Of a stretch of DNA of 7,374 nucleotides, positions 1 through 7,245 are shown in pieces (the first letter of the stretch is position 1; each line of letters starts with the position of its first letter). Both the position numbers and the translations under genes were made by a program. The DNA comes from Candidatus Cloacimonadota bacterium (GTDB lineage: Bacteria > Cloacimonadota > Cloacimonadia > Cloacimonadales > TCS61), in NCBI GenBank assembly GCA_018654125.1, contig JABIME010000221.1, forward strand, positions 1 through 7,374, read 5' to 3'. The notes under the pieces were generated by a model. That model was not told where the DNA came from. It saw only the letters and a list, made by a program, of their open reading frames with translations, and made no database searches.

Positions 1-842
1 ATTATTCCACCATGATTATAACCTTCTGGTTTATATAGATAGTTTAAAAAATTATCATCGATCGAGCTCACATTAACTTCATATCTTCCATAAAAATTAA
101 ATGCATATTGATAAAAACTGAAATTGATCAAATTATCTGATGGCTGAAAGATATAAAAAGTTGAAGTTCTTCTGGGAGAGCCATCAGCTTCAGATTCATA
201 TTCTTCCGGATCTTCAGGATAAGTGTCCTCTTCCATTGCAAAAATATATTCAGCATCATCCCAATCTTCCAGACAATAGAATTCACAATGCAAATTAAAA
301 GTGTTATTATCCTGTGTTTCAATCATAATTGGATGTTCCAGATCAATATCTCCAAAAATCATTTCGGGCCATCCTGAAATGGTTGGATCGGCTGTATAAC
401 CAGGATCCGGCTGTACTGAGATCGTTTTTGGAACAGTTGTTTCTGCCCATAATATATCTGTAGTGTCAATTTTGGCTTCAATTCTATAAGTCAATTCTGG
501 TTTAATAAGTAAGTATGCATTTATATCAACATATATAAACAAAGTGTCTTCCAATAATGGAATCGGAATACAGGAAAGATTGATAGAATCTAATATAGTC
601 CCTGTATTATCCATTTCGAATAATGTAACTTCTGCTCCATTAATGAAAAAATCTCCAAAAGATACGTCTTCTACTGACGTTGTTTTACCAACTATTACAG
701 GATCTTCAAAATCCACAGTTTTCCCTGCTTTTAAAATTCCAGTAAGAAAGTAACTCTGTTCTGTGAATCGTTCAGGTGCTGTAAAATCTATACAGGAAGT
801 TACCAGTAATGCAGCACAAATTAAAATTATATATTTTCTCAT
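1..842 (-). CDS. DUF4249-like outer-membrane lipoprotein (C-terminus beyond window)
   Basis: Reading from the ATG at 842-840, the frame stays open for 280 codons to the window edge, so the 3' end is missing. The N-terminus is a lipoprotein signal peptide: MRK, a hydrophobic stretch, then the lipobox V14-T15-S16-C17, giving a mature protein lipidated on Cys17. The rest looks like a beta-rich, secreted protein, with a TTVP motif (135-138) and a strongly acidic patch at about 203-220. An early extracellular domain, the TTVP motif and a place directly behind a TonB-dependent receptor resemble the DUF4249 lipoproteins of the FCB group; this family call is from memory and moderate. The SD AAGGAG (854-849) lies 6 bases before the ATG and next to the receptor stop, with 13 bases between the genes, so the two are probably co-transcribed. 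The likely role is a surface or periplasmic partner of the receptor in substrate capture; the substrate is unknown. Confidence 0.82.
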   Translation of the reverse strand, partial: MRKYIILICAALLVTSCIDFTAPERFTEQSYFLTGILKAGKTVDFEDPVIVGKTTSVEDVSFGDFFINGAEVTLFEMDNTGTILDSINLSCIPIPLLEDTLFIYVDINAYLLIKPELTYRIEAKIDTTDILWAETTVPKTISVQPDPGYTADPTISGWPEMIFGDIDLEHPIMIETQDNNTFNLHCEFYCLEDWDDAEYIFAMEEDTYPEDPEEYESEADGSPRRTSTFYIFQPSDNLINFSFYQYAFNFYGRYEVNVSSIDDNFLNYLYKPEGYNHGGI

Positions 843-855
843 GATATTCTCCTTA

Positions 856-3168
856 TTACCATTCTATATTCACGCCGATAAACGGGATCTGGGGGAACAT
901 CGTTGAGTCATTACTTTCGATGCTCAAGGTTTCATCTTCATTTATGGATGGCTGGTAGGAACGTGTCCAAACATTCTCATGCTTAAATAAATTTATTATC
1001 TGTAAATATGGTTCAAGGCTCCATTTCTTAAACTGCCATTTTACTTTCATACTGATATCAAAACGAGAATAGAAGGGAAGACGTTCTGCATCGAAATAAC
1101 TATACATGATAGTCAGATCATCTCCATTAAAGTAAAGCATTTCAGGTATTGGAGTTGGCTGTCCTGAACCAAACGAATAGGTTGTACCGATTATTAGATC
1201 CGGTCCCCATGTTCTTCTTCCTCTAATTTCAGTGATATTGAATGATTCCACAATATTAAGCTGATGTGATCTGTCATACTCAGGGAAATACCACTCCTCC
1301 TCACCGGTTGCAGGATTGATGTTTAATTCTGATATTTTCTTTTTCGTCACGCTGAACCCATAACCAATGAATCCATCAATTCCCATCCAGTCAGTTCGGA
1401 ACATGATATCTGCTCCATAAGAATAACCTTTTCCCTGATTGTAAACATCAGCCAGAACTCCCGTTTCATTATTCCATTCATAATCTGTTTCAGGTCTGGC
1501 TGCAACAAGGTTGTCATAAGTTTTATAGAATCCTTCAATATCTAAAGCAAAATCTTCTGCAACTTGAGTTTTATAACCTAGTATGTAATGATCAGAACTT
1601 CCGGGTTCTACACTTTCATCGATAGGAAACCAAAGTCCCATAGGAGAATCACCGGCATCCATAGAAGTAAGGAATTGATAATATCTTCCATAATTGAAAT
1701 AAATATTACTAAGGTTATTTAGCTTTCGTCGAATAGAGAAACGAGGTGATGCCCGGAAATAGTCTGCTGTAGGTTTATCCGGCAGATAATCACTAGTTGC
1801 TCGAGCATAAGCCAATCTGATTCCTGGCTGGATAGTCCAATAATCATTAAGCTTCCAGCTATCTTGAATGTAAACAGACGAAATGATGGAAGGAACTTCA
1901 ATGTCAGGAAGTTGATTTGGATCAAAATCTGTAGTAGTTTCTACGAAGAAATTAACATCAAGATATTTGAGTTCATAACCAAAATCGATATTATGAACGT
2001 CACTTGGCATATAGCTGAACAAATTTTTGATTGTGTAATCGATGATATCATTTCCTTGCATAAACTCTTGGTCGCTCTCTGCAAGTAATTTAAAATTAAA
2101 ATCAAAATGACTTCGTGAAAGAACAAAACGTGAGAAAAGTTGAGGATTAAAAATATGAACCCATTGACTTGTAATAGTTTCATTTCCCCAATCTAAACTC
2201 ATTTTCATTCCAAAATCCATGCTCAAATTATCTTGTCCGAAATAGCAGCTTGTTGTTATTTTATCTTTTTCGCTCATATCCCAGGTTAGTTTTGCATGAC
2301 CATCATAAAAATAATAATCAGGGATATCTATGTTTGCCAGTTTTGCCAGCAAATCAATATATGTTCGTCGAAATGAAACCATATAAGAACCCTTTGCCCA
2401 GGGACCCTGCAGGGTAGAACTTGCACTGACAAGACTGAGTCTGGCAACACCTTGGTGATATTTTCTATTTCCATCTAAATTCGTAACATCCAGCACAGAT
2501 GATAAACGACCGCCATACTTAGCCGGAAAACCACCTTTCATTAGTTCTACGTTTTCAATAGCGTCAGTATTGAATGTGCTGAAAATTCCACCGAAATGAC
2601 TTGGATTATAAACGTCTGTTTCATCCAGCAGGATCAAATTCTGATCCGGACTTCCACCGCGAACATACAACCCGCTGGAAAAATCGGACATAGCTGAAAC
2701 TCCAGGCAGAACCTGTAAAGCTCTGAACACGTCTGCATCTGCGATAGAAGGTATGCTGTTCAGGTCTTCTGTTATTCTTAATACGTTACTTACCTTTAAC
2801 TCGCGACTATTTATATCTAGATCGTATTTCTCTGCATTCACTTCCATTCCTTCAACCGAGATCAAAGATTTATCTAATTCAACCCTGAAGAAGATCTCAG
2901 CATCTGGATTTTCAAACATTTTAATAACTTTTGTGGGTTTATAAGCTGTGTGAGTAATATAGAATTCCACTTTACCTGCAAGGACATTATTTATCACAAA
3001 GTAACCTTCTTTGTTAGTTAGTGATCCCATATTTGTTCCTGCAACAATTACCGATGAATAGGCAATACGTTCTCCATTAGTCTTATCAAGTACGAAGCCA
3101 CTTACGGTAACTGCGAAAGAACTCGTAATGACTAACATCATAACGCAATATAACATTAATTTTTTCAT
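856..3168 (-). CDS. TonB-dependent outer-membrane receptor with N-terminal carboxypeptidase-regulatory-like domain
   Basis: A 770-aa outer-membrane active transporter, expected to draw energy from TonB-ExbB-ExbD. Domains in order: Sec signal peptide (about 1-19, likely cleavage after SFA); a CarboxypepD_reg-like beta-sandwich (about 21-105) with the typical GxVxDxxxGExIxxxxVxVxGT pattern and a TNKEGYF motif; a plug domain (about 135-230) with LQVLPGV, LYVRGGSPDQNLILLD and GGFPAKYGGRLSSVLDV; then a beta-barrel to the C-terminus. The last residue is Trp (GVNIEW), as expected of a barrel-assembly signal. I see no clear TonB box. The SD AAGGAAG (3180-3174) is 5 bases before the ATG. The gene starts 19 bases after the 62-aa gene and is followed after 13 bases by a lipoprotein gene. 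The plug and barrel type is the one common in FCB bacteria for uptake of iron complexes, vitamins, peptides or glycans; the sequence does not show which. It lacks the SusC length (about 1000 aa), and the neighbour is not an obvious SusD. Confidence 0.93.
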   Translation of the reverse strand: MKKLMLYCVMMLVITSSFAVTVSGFVLDKTNGERIAYSSVIVAGTNMGSLTNKEGYFVINNVLAGKVEFYITHTAYKPTKVIKMFENPDAEIFFRVELDKSLISVEGMEVNAEKYDLDINSRELKVSNVLRITEDLNSIPSIADADVFRALQVLPGVSAMSDFSSGLYVRGGSPDQNLILLDETDVYNPSHFGGIFSTFNTDAIENVELMKGGFPAKYGGRLSSVLDVTNLDGNRKYHQGVARLSLVSASSTLQGPWAKGSYMVSFRRTYIDLLAKLANIDIPDYYFYDGHAKLTWDMSEKDKITTSCYFGQDNLSMDFGMKMSLDWGNETITSQWVHIFNPQLFSRFVLSRSHFDFNFKLLAESDQEFMQGNDIIDYTIKNLFSYMPSDVHNIDFGYELKYLDVNFFVETTTDFDPNQLPDIEVPSIISSVYIQDSWKLNDYWTIQPGIRLAYARATSDYLPDKPTADYFRASPRFSIRRKLNNLSNIYFNYGRYYQFLTSMDAGDSPMGLWFPIDESVEPGSSDHYILGYKTQVAEDFALDIEGFYKTYDNLVAARPETDYEWNNETGVLADVYNQGKGYSYGADIMFRTDWMGIDGFIGYGFSVTKKKISELNINPATGEEEWYFPEYDRSHQLNIVESFNITEIRGRRTWGPDLIIGTTYSFGSGQPTPIPEMLYFNGDDLTIMYSYFDAERLPFYSRFDISMKVKWQFKKWSLEPYLQIINLFKHENVWTRSYQPSINEDETLSIESNDSTMFPQIPFIGVNIEW

Positions 3169-3187
3169 TTTTTCTTCCTTCTTATAA

Positions 3188-3376
3188 TCATCTTATTTCA
3201 CTTAATTCTACTATATCTAGTTTGGAAACACCAAATGATCTGCTTTTGGATATTAAGTTTCTCAGGTCTGCTTCTATGAATTCATCATAGGTTTTAGCTT
3301 TTAATTTCTTTTGAGCACCTTTTTCTATCTCACCTTTTATCTGTAGATAGATTGGAGTACTTTCATCAAACTTCAT
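3188..3376 (-). CDS. YtrA/GntR-like small protein lacking the winged helix-turn-helix
   Basis: A 62-aa protein. Its first 20 residues (FDESTPIYLQI, then EIEKG) match the start of YtrA-subfamily GntR regulators, where STPIYxQI opens the first helix of the DNA-binding domain. In such regulators about 60 residues follow, with PGDKLPSVREL, NPNTV and the wing RGxGT; all of these are absent. The chain passes directly into AQKKLKAKTYDEF and a helical tail (about 25-62: IEADLRNLISKSRSFGVSKLDIVEL) that resembles the C-terminal helix pair of YtrA, known as a dimerisation arm. So it looks like a regulator with an in-frame deletion of its DNA-binding core. The ATG overlaps the upstream stop (ATGA, 3376-3373), with SD GAGG four bases ahead, so translation looks intact. 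It could be a dimerising modulator of a full-length YtrA, or a decaying remnant. The family call is from remembered consensus, not a search. Confidence 0.6.
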   Translation of the reverse strand: MKFDESTPIYLQIKGEIEKGAQKKLKAKTYDEFIEADLRNLISKSRSFGVSKLDIVELSEIR

Positions 3377-3606
3377 TTTACCTCATTCTGCTTTACTGTA
3401 TGGGTCCAGTGGTACACCATAAACCCATTTGTCAATAACTTTTTTTCTTTAATTACAAAAAGCCCTGATAATTTATTGATTATTTTTTTTGAAGCTTCCC
3501 CATTTCCGTACAAATTGATATTGAAGTCATTTTTAGTTTTTATCATTTTCTGATATCCAAAGATAATTTTATCTTCATTAATGAGAACATTTTTTTTAAC
3601 ACCCAT
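3373..3606 (-). CDS. Hypothetical 77-aa protein, first gene of the receptor operon
   Basis: I do not recognise this protein. It is basic, has no signal peptide or membrane segment, and is probably cytoplasmic. Residues 34-61 (from GNGEASKK through KLSGLF to NG) recall in spacing the Walker A region of an ABC ATPase (GPNGAGKST, then LSGL, then NG), but the GKS/T itself is not present, and the preceding segment is too short, so the likeness may be chance. If real, it would be a decayed ABC fragment, notable because YtrA regulators normally sit next to ABC transporter genes. No good SD precedes the ATG at 3606-3604, which leaves the start uncertain. It overlaps the 62-aa gene by ATGA, so the two are probably translated together. 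The clean frame and the coupled downstream gene support it as coding. Confidence 0.5.
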   Translation of the reverse strand: MGVKKNVLINEDKIIFGYQKMIKTKNDFNINLYGNGEASKKIINKLSGLFVIKEKKLLTNGFMVYHWTHTVKQNEVK

Positions 3607-3798
3607 TATTAAGTCAAATTTTATTCATTTATATTCTGGAAGTGGAATTAAAAAGAAAAACACGACTAAATTATTATTTATAACCACCCAAATCATTCAT
3701 GAGAAGTAAGTATACAACAATACAAGAAAAATTATTATCAGAACATATAGAAAAATCTTGACGCTATAGAGCCGGATTTTTTTTGTTGCGGTCGTCGT
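3607..3798. other. Divergent intergenic region between the receptor operon and the tRNA cluster
   Basis: An AT-rich 192-base gap between genes reading in opposite directions; it must hold promoters for both. On the minus strand TATAAA (3633-3628) lies about 22 bases before the 77-aa start, but no convincing -35 box is in register. On the plus strand TATAGA (3765-3770) could serve the tRNA genes, with start near 3777, also without a good -35. A T8 run (3777-3784) and three GTC repeats (3791-3799) directly precede tRNA-Pro. A 20-codon ORF (3699-3761) sits in it without an SD. Confidence 0.5.
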
Positions 3799-3876
<78 letters not shown>

Positions 3877-3913
3877 GTTTTTTATAAACTAATAAAATGT
3901 GAAATCATTAAAT

Positions 3914-3989
3914 GGGCGTGTAGCTCAGTTGGGAGAGCGCCTGCCTTACAAGCAGGTGGTCGGGGGTTCAAGTCCCTCCGCGCCCACCA
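3914..3989 (+). tRNA. tRNA-Val(UAC), copy 1
   Basis: A 76-base gene with encoded CCA (3987-3989). The acceptor GGGCGTG pairs with CGCGCCC through one G-U pair. The anticodon stem CCTGC/GCAGG closes CTTACAA, with anticodon TAC at 3947-3949, which reads valine. The T-arm has the usual GGTTCAAGTCC. It is identical to the next gene, 100 bases downstream. Confidence 0.98.
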
Positions 3990-4013
3990 TTTAATTTTAT
4001 TCTTCATAATTTT

Positions 4014-4089
4014 GGGCGTGTAGCTCAGTTGGGAGAGCGCCTGCCTTACAAGCAGGTGGTCGGGGGTTCAAGTCCCTCCGCGCCCACCA
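4014..4089 (+). tRNA. tRNA-Val(UAC), copy 2
   Basis: Base-for-base identical to the preceding tRNA-Val, with anticodon TAC at 4047-4049 and CCA at 4087-4089. It ends 9 bases before the terminator stem and is the last tRNA of the cluster. Confidence 0.98.
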
Positions 4090-4098
4090 TATATTTAT

Positions 4099-4130
4099 AA
4101 AGCTGTTCGAGAAATCGAACAGCTTTTTTT
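4099..4130 (+). terminator. Intrinsic terminator of the tRNA cluster
   Basis: A perfect 12-bp inverted repeat (4099-4110 with 4115-4126) closes a GAAA tetraloop (4111-4114). The GC-containing core is AGCTGTTCGA, and the 3' arm runs into seven T residues (4124-4130). It directly follows the second tRNA-Val, so it ends the tRNA transcript and separates it from the deacetylase operon. Confidence 0.92.
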
Positions 4131-4178
4131 GTTTCCTTTTTTGTATTATAAGATATTTTAACCTCACTAATTATTTTC

Positions 4179-4207
4179 TTGACTCAAATTCCTTTGTTAA
4201 ATAGACA
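4179..4207 (+). promoter_or_regulatory. Candidate promoter of the deacetylase-uppP-holA-era operon
   Basis: TTGACT (4179-4184) is a near-consensus -35 box. With a 17-base spacer the -10 position holds TAGACA (4202-4207), a weak match to TATAAT. It lies between the tRNA terminator and the first gene, where a promoter is needed, but the -10 is poor. Confidence 0.3.
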
Positions 4208-4227
4208 ACATATTGAGAAGGAGAATC

Positions 4228-5400
4228 ATGGGAAAAAGAAAGAACATTAAAAACAAATTATTTGATAACAATAATATCTATATTTTATTATTCATGGGTT
4301 TTGTGTTACTACTAGTTTTATTTAACTACGATAAAATAAAAAATCTTGTTTCAGACCCTCAACAAAAGAGAGAAAAGATCTCTATTAAGCAAAAACGCAC
4401 CGAAATCTCTGTGCTTGATGCGATAGTGCATTCGAAACTTTTGTTAGGAGTAACTGAGGATAATTACAAAAACCATATTGGCGATGATGCTATATACATT
4501 TCAATTGGGATTGATAGTTCGGAAATGGACTTAAATTATGCCAATATCATTGTTAGCGGTCAGGTTGAACTAATTAATGGAAGGATAATAAGTGGAACAG
4601 AAAAAAACAATGGCAATAAACAAGTATTAGAAATTGAAGACCCAAATGATTCCCAAAAATATTTTGTTTCACTATATTACACGAAACCACAAAATTTAGG
4701 AAAAAATAAAACTCAACTGGCAATAGTTGTGGACGATTTTGGCATAAGGAATAACAAGCTTTTAGATGATTTTTGCAGCTTAGATAGTAATGTGACTTTC
4801 GCTATCCTTCCAGATCAAAAATTCTCTAAACACGTTATGAATAAAGCAGCTGAAACAGGTCATGAGACAATGATCCATATTCCCATGGAACCTATTAGTT
4901 ATCCTAGGGACAATCCGGGAGCTAATGCTATATACGTGCATCTCTCTGAGAAAGAGATAAAACGTCGAATGGAAAATTATATAAAGCAATTCCCATTATG
5001 CGTTGGTGCAAATAATCATATGGGATCTTTTGCTACAACCGATGAAAAAGTAATGAGAAGTGTTTTGCAGGTTTTAAAAGATCACGATCTTTATTTTGTA
5101 GATAGTCGAACTTCCCAATCTTCTCTAGCATATGATGTTGCTAAGAAGATGATGATACCTACATGTGTGAATCAGATCTTTCTGGATACGCCAAGAATAA
5201 CAGAGAAAACACTTGCAAATAAAATAAAGCAAATAAAGTATCTTTCCAAAGATCGAGATAAGATATTAGTGATAACTCATTGTGCTACACAGGATAGATA
5301 TGAGTTCTTAAAAGAATTTATAAAAGAGATCAACAAGCTCGATTTTGAATTGGTTCCGGTATCTGAATTATTTAAATCTCATATACCGGAGATAATTTAG
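4228..5400 (+). CDS. Divergent polysaccharide deacetylase family protein (YibQ/DUF610), membrane-anchored
   Basis: A 390-aa protein. A basic N-terminus is followed by one transmembrane helix (about 17-34), so the rest is expected in the periplasm. Residues about 55-155 form a family-typical N-terminal extension; the catalytic-fold domain (about 163-385) carries the family signatures: IVVDD (166-170), MIHIPMEP (215-222), NNHMGS (262-267), FVDSRT (290-295), FLD (318-320) and a late THC (350-352). Asp169/170, His217 and His264 are the expected metal and catalytic positions of this NodB-like fold, and all are kept. The physiological substrate of the family is not settled; peptidoglycan or another cell-wall glycan is likely. 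Start choice: an in-frame TTG at 4213 is possible, but the SD AAGGAG (4218-4223) lies inside that extension, just before the ATG at 4228, so the ATG is right. The gene stops 8 bases before uppP. Confidence 0.93.
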   Translation: MGKRKNIKNKLFDNNNIYILLFMGFVLLLVLFNYDKIKNLVSDPQQKREKISIKQKRTEISVLDAIVHSKLLLGVTEDNYKNHIGDDAIYISIGIDSSEMDLNYANIIVSGQVELINGRIISGTEKNNGNKQVLEIEDPNDSQKYFVSLYYTKPQNLGKNKTQLAIVVDDFGIRNNKLLDDFCSLDSNVTFAILPDQKFSKHVMNKAAETGHETMIHIPMEPISYPRDNPGANAIYVHLSEKEIKRRMENYIKQFPLCVGANNHMGSFATTDEKVMRSVLQVLKDHDLYFVDSRTSQSSLAYDVAKKMMIPTCVNQIFLDTPRITEKTLANKIKQIKYLSKDRDKILVITHCATQDRYEFLKEFIKEINKLDFELVPVSELFKSHIPEII

Positions 5401-5408
5401 GAGTAGAA

Positions 5409-6212
5409 ATGGAAATTTTCAAAGCTGTATTATTGGGAATAATTCAAGGATTAACAGAATTTCTGCCTATCAGCAGTTCTGGACATCTTGTTCTTGCAGA
5501 GCACTATTTAAAATTTAATAATCCTGATATTAGTTTTGAAATAATTCTTCATCTTGGCTCTTTGTTTGCTGTATTACTCTACTTTCACAAAGATATTTCT
5601 TCCTTACTTAAATCGTTATTCCTTTTCAAGAATAAAGAGACAATTCATACAAGAAATAGAAATACAATCTTCTATTTATTGGTAGCAACAACTGTTACCG
5701 GTATTCTTGGATTATACTTTGAAGAGCCACTCACAAAAGCATTTTCATCGTTATATATTCCTAGTTTCATGCTTATAATAACAGGTTTTATACTTTATAT
5801 TTCTGACAAAATTGAACCAAGTGGAATAAAAACATATCAACTTGGAGTTAAAAAATCAATCCTTATCGGGTTGGTTCAAGCATTTGCTATACTTCCTGGT
5901 ATTTCTCGATCAGGAACTACTATCACGGTTGGAATATTTGCAGGATTAGACAGAGAAGAAGCTGCCAGATTTTCGTTCATTCTTTCTATCCCGGCAATAT
6001 TGGGAGCAAATATTCATAAGTTCTCAAGTATACTAAACCTTGATCGATCTCTTTGGGTCTCTTACATACTCGGTACATTTGCTGCATTCATTTCTGGCTA
6101 TGCTGTAATTTCATTCCTAATTACAATTGTAAAGAAACAAAAATTGAAATATTTTGCCATTTATTGCTGGCTAATTGCCATAATAACATTAATTCTTTAT
6201 TTGAAATATTGA
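5409..6212 (+). CDS. uppP: Undecaprenyl-diphosphate phosphatase (BacA/UppP family)
   Basis: A 267-aa polytopic inner-membrane enzyme that dephosphorylates undecaprenyl diphosphate to the lipid carrier undecaprenyl phosphate, used in peptidoglycan and O-antigen synthesis; overproduction of the family gives bacitracin resistance. Both signature loops are intact: QGLTEFLPISSSGHL (13-27), holding the Q/ExxxE motif (Q13, E17) and His26, and LPGISRSGTTI (162-172), holding Arg167. The length is normal, and about eight hydrophobic segments span the chain to the C-terminus. The SD AGGAG (5399-5403) overlaps the stop codon of the deacetylase gene and lies 5 bases before the ATG, so translation is likely coupled. 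The stop is one base before the holA start. Confidence 0.97.
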   Translation: MEIFKAVLLGIIQGLTEFLPISSSGHLVLAEHYLKFNNPDISFEIILHLGSLFAVLLYFHKDISSLLKSLFLFKNKETIHTRNRNTIFYLLVATTVTGILGLYFEEPLTKAFSSLYIPSFMLIITGFILYISDKIEPSGIKTYQLGVKKSILIGLVQAFAILPGISRSGTTITVGIFAGLDREEAARFSFILSIPAILGANIHKFSSILNLDRSLWVSYILGTFAAFISGYAVISFLITIVKKQKLKYFAIYCWLIAIITLILYLKY

Positions 6213-6213
6213 T

Positions 6214-7245
6214 ATGCCAAAACCTCAAAGCATCCCTCATTTTGAATTCTTAAAGAAATTCTCTGATCAAAAACCGCAATCTGTTTATTATGTTTTTGGA
6301 CCGGAAAATTATCTTAAAGACATTGTGCTTACGGAAATTTCTAATAGATTTAAAATGCCTGGTTCAGAAGATTTTGATTTCATAATACTTCATGCTGACT
6401 CAAGCTCTGCTGCAAATGCTCTAGAACAGATGGAAATGATGCCGTTTATGGCTACATATAGACTTGTTGTTTTAAAAAATTTTGATACAATGAAAACTTC
6501 TGATAAAATGTTAATTGCAGAGTATGTTCAAAATCCTGTTCCATCAACAATTCTAGTTTTAACAGCTGATAAGATAGATGAACGGACAAAAGCTAACAAG
6601 ATGATCTCAGACAAAGCTGTAAAAATTATTTGTCGTTCTCCTTATAGTTCTTTTGATGTTCTAAAATGGTTGAATGTTGAAACCAGAAAAAGAAAAATAA
6701 TCATGGATAATGATTCAAAAGAACTTTTTACAAGAAGTATTGAATTAGATTATCAATTAGCTGCTAATGAATTAGAAAAACTGATAATCTATACAAAAGG
6801 GAAGGGAAGTATTACAATTGAAGACATAAAAGAGACTGTAGGTAAATCTAGAACAAATAAAGTATTTGACCTTCAGAATGAGATCGGAAAACGAAATTTA
6901 AAAAGTTCATTAACAATATTAGAAAATATGATCTCAAATAATGAATCAGCAGTTTTCGTAATTATTATGCTTTCCACTTTTTTTAGAACTCTATGGCGTG
7001 TAAAAGCCTTACAAAAAAAGAATCTCAGCAATTCGGAGATTGAGAACCGCTATCTTCATGAAGTATTTTTTAAATATAGAAAAGATTATATTACATTTGC
7101 TAAGAATTACTCTAAGAAAGCAATCAGAGAATTATTTTCATTACTTCTTCAAGCGGATATAGACGCAAAATCATTAAACTTAAAAGATGAGATAATTTTA
7201 GAAATCCTCATCTATAACATATGTAAAATTAAAGGTGGCATATGA
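6214..7245 (+). CDS. holA: DNA polymerase III subunit delta
   Basis: A 343-aa protein of usual delta length. Delta is the clamp-loader subunit that opens the beta sliding clamp. Domain I begins with [13 protein letters not shown] (24-36), matching the family VYLLyGxExxL start. Its degenerate AAA+ core lacks a GKT Walker A, as in all deltas. Then comes [21 protein letters not shown] (69-89, typical of the clamp-contact region), [17 protein letters not shown] (177-193, matching the family DxxxLxxELEKLxxY motif) and domain III with [20 protein letters not shown] (217-236) and an FxxxLWRVKAL motif (257-266). The start lies one base after the uppP stop with no clear SD, so translation probably depends on reinitiation from uppP. 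The stop overlaps the era start (ATGA). Confidence 0.93.
   Translation: MPKPQSIPHFEFLKKFSDQKPQSVYYVFGPENYLKDIVLTEISNRFKMPGSEDFDFIILHADSSSAANALEQMEMMPFMATYRLVVLKNFDTMKTSDKMLIAEYVQNPVPSTILVLTADKIDERTKANKMISDKAVKIICRSPYSSFDVLKWLNVETRKRKIIMDNDSKELFTRSIELDYQLAANELEKLIIYTKGKGSITIEDIKETVGKSRTNKVFDLQNEIGKRNLKSSLTILENMISNNESAVFVIIMLSTFFRTLWRVKALQKKNLSNSEIENRYLHEVFFKYRKDYITFAKNYSKKAIRELFSLLLQADIDAKSLNLKDEIILEILIYNICKIKGGI

Larger units (their letters stand above)
3913..4090 (+). repeat. Tandem duplication of the tRNA-Val gene, period exactly 100 bp
   Basis: 3913-3990 and 4013-4090 are identical over about 78 bases. The match stops one base outside the tRNA on each side; the 22-base remainder of each unit is unrelated AT-rich spacer. 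This fits either an old duplication with selection only on the tRNA, or gene conversion that keeps the copies equal. Confidence 0.9.

Noticed and set aside
128..322. Minus-strand ORF of 64 aa
   Set aside because: Out-of-frame shadow within the lipoprotein gene.
544..753. Plus-strand ORF of 69 aa
   Set aside because: Antisense shadow of the open lipoprotein frame on the minus strand, which has an SD, lipobox and continuous frame; this one has no RBS or recognisable motif.
1347..2183. Several 63-80 aa ORFs on both strands
   Set aside because: All lie inside the receptor gene in other frames and show no start signals or known motifs.
3758..3763. TTGACG as -35 box of the tRNA cluster
   Set aside because: At 16-18 bases spacing only T-rich sequence without a TATAAT-like box follows, so no promoter call is made.
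3764..3784. GCTATAGAGC followed by T8 as an intrinsic terminator
   Set aside because: The stem is only three base pairs, too weak to support a terminator.
4780..4989. Minus-strand ORF of 69 aa
   Set aside because: Antisense to the conserved catalytic core of the deacetylase.
6053..6253. Plus-strand ORF of 66 aa across the uppP-holA junction
   Set aside because: Out-of-frame with both genes, Cys-rich low-quality translation, no SD.
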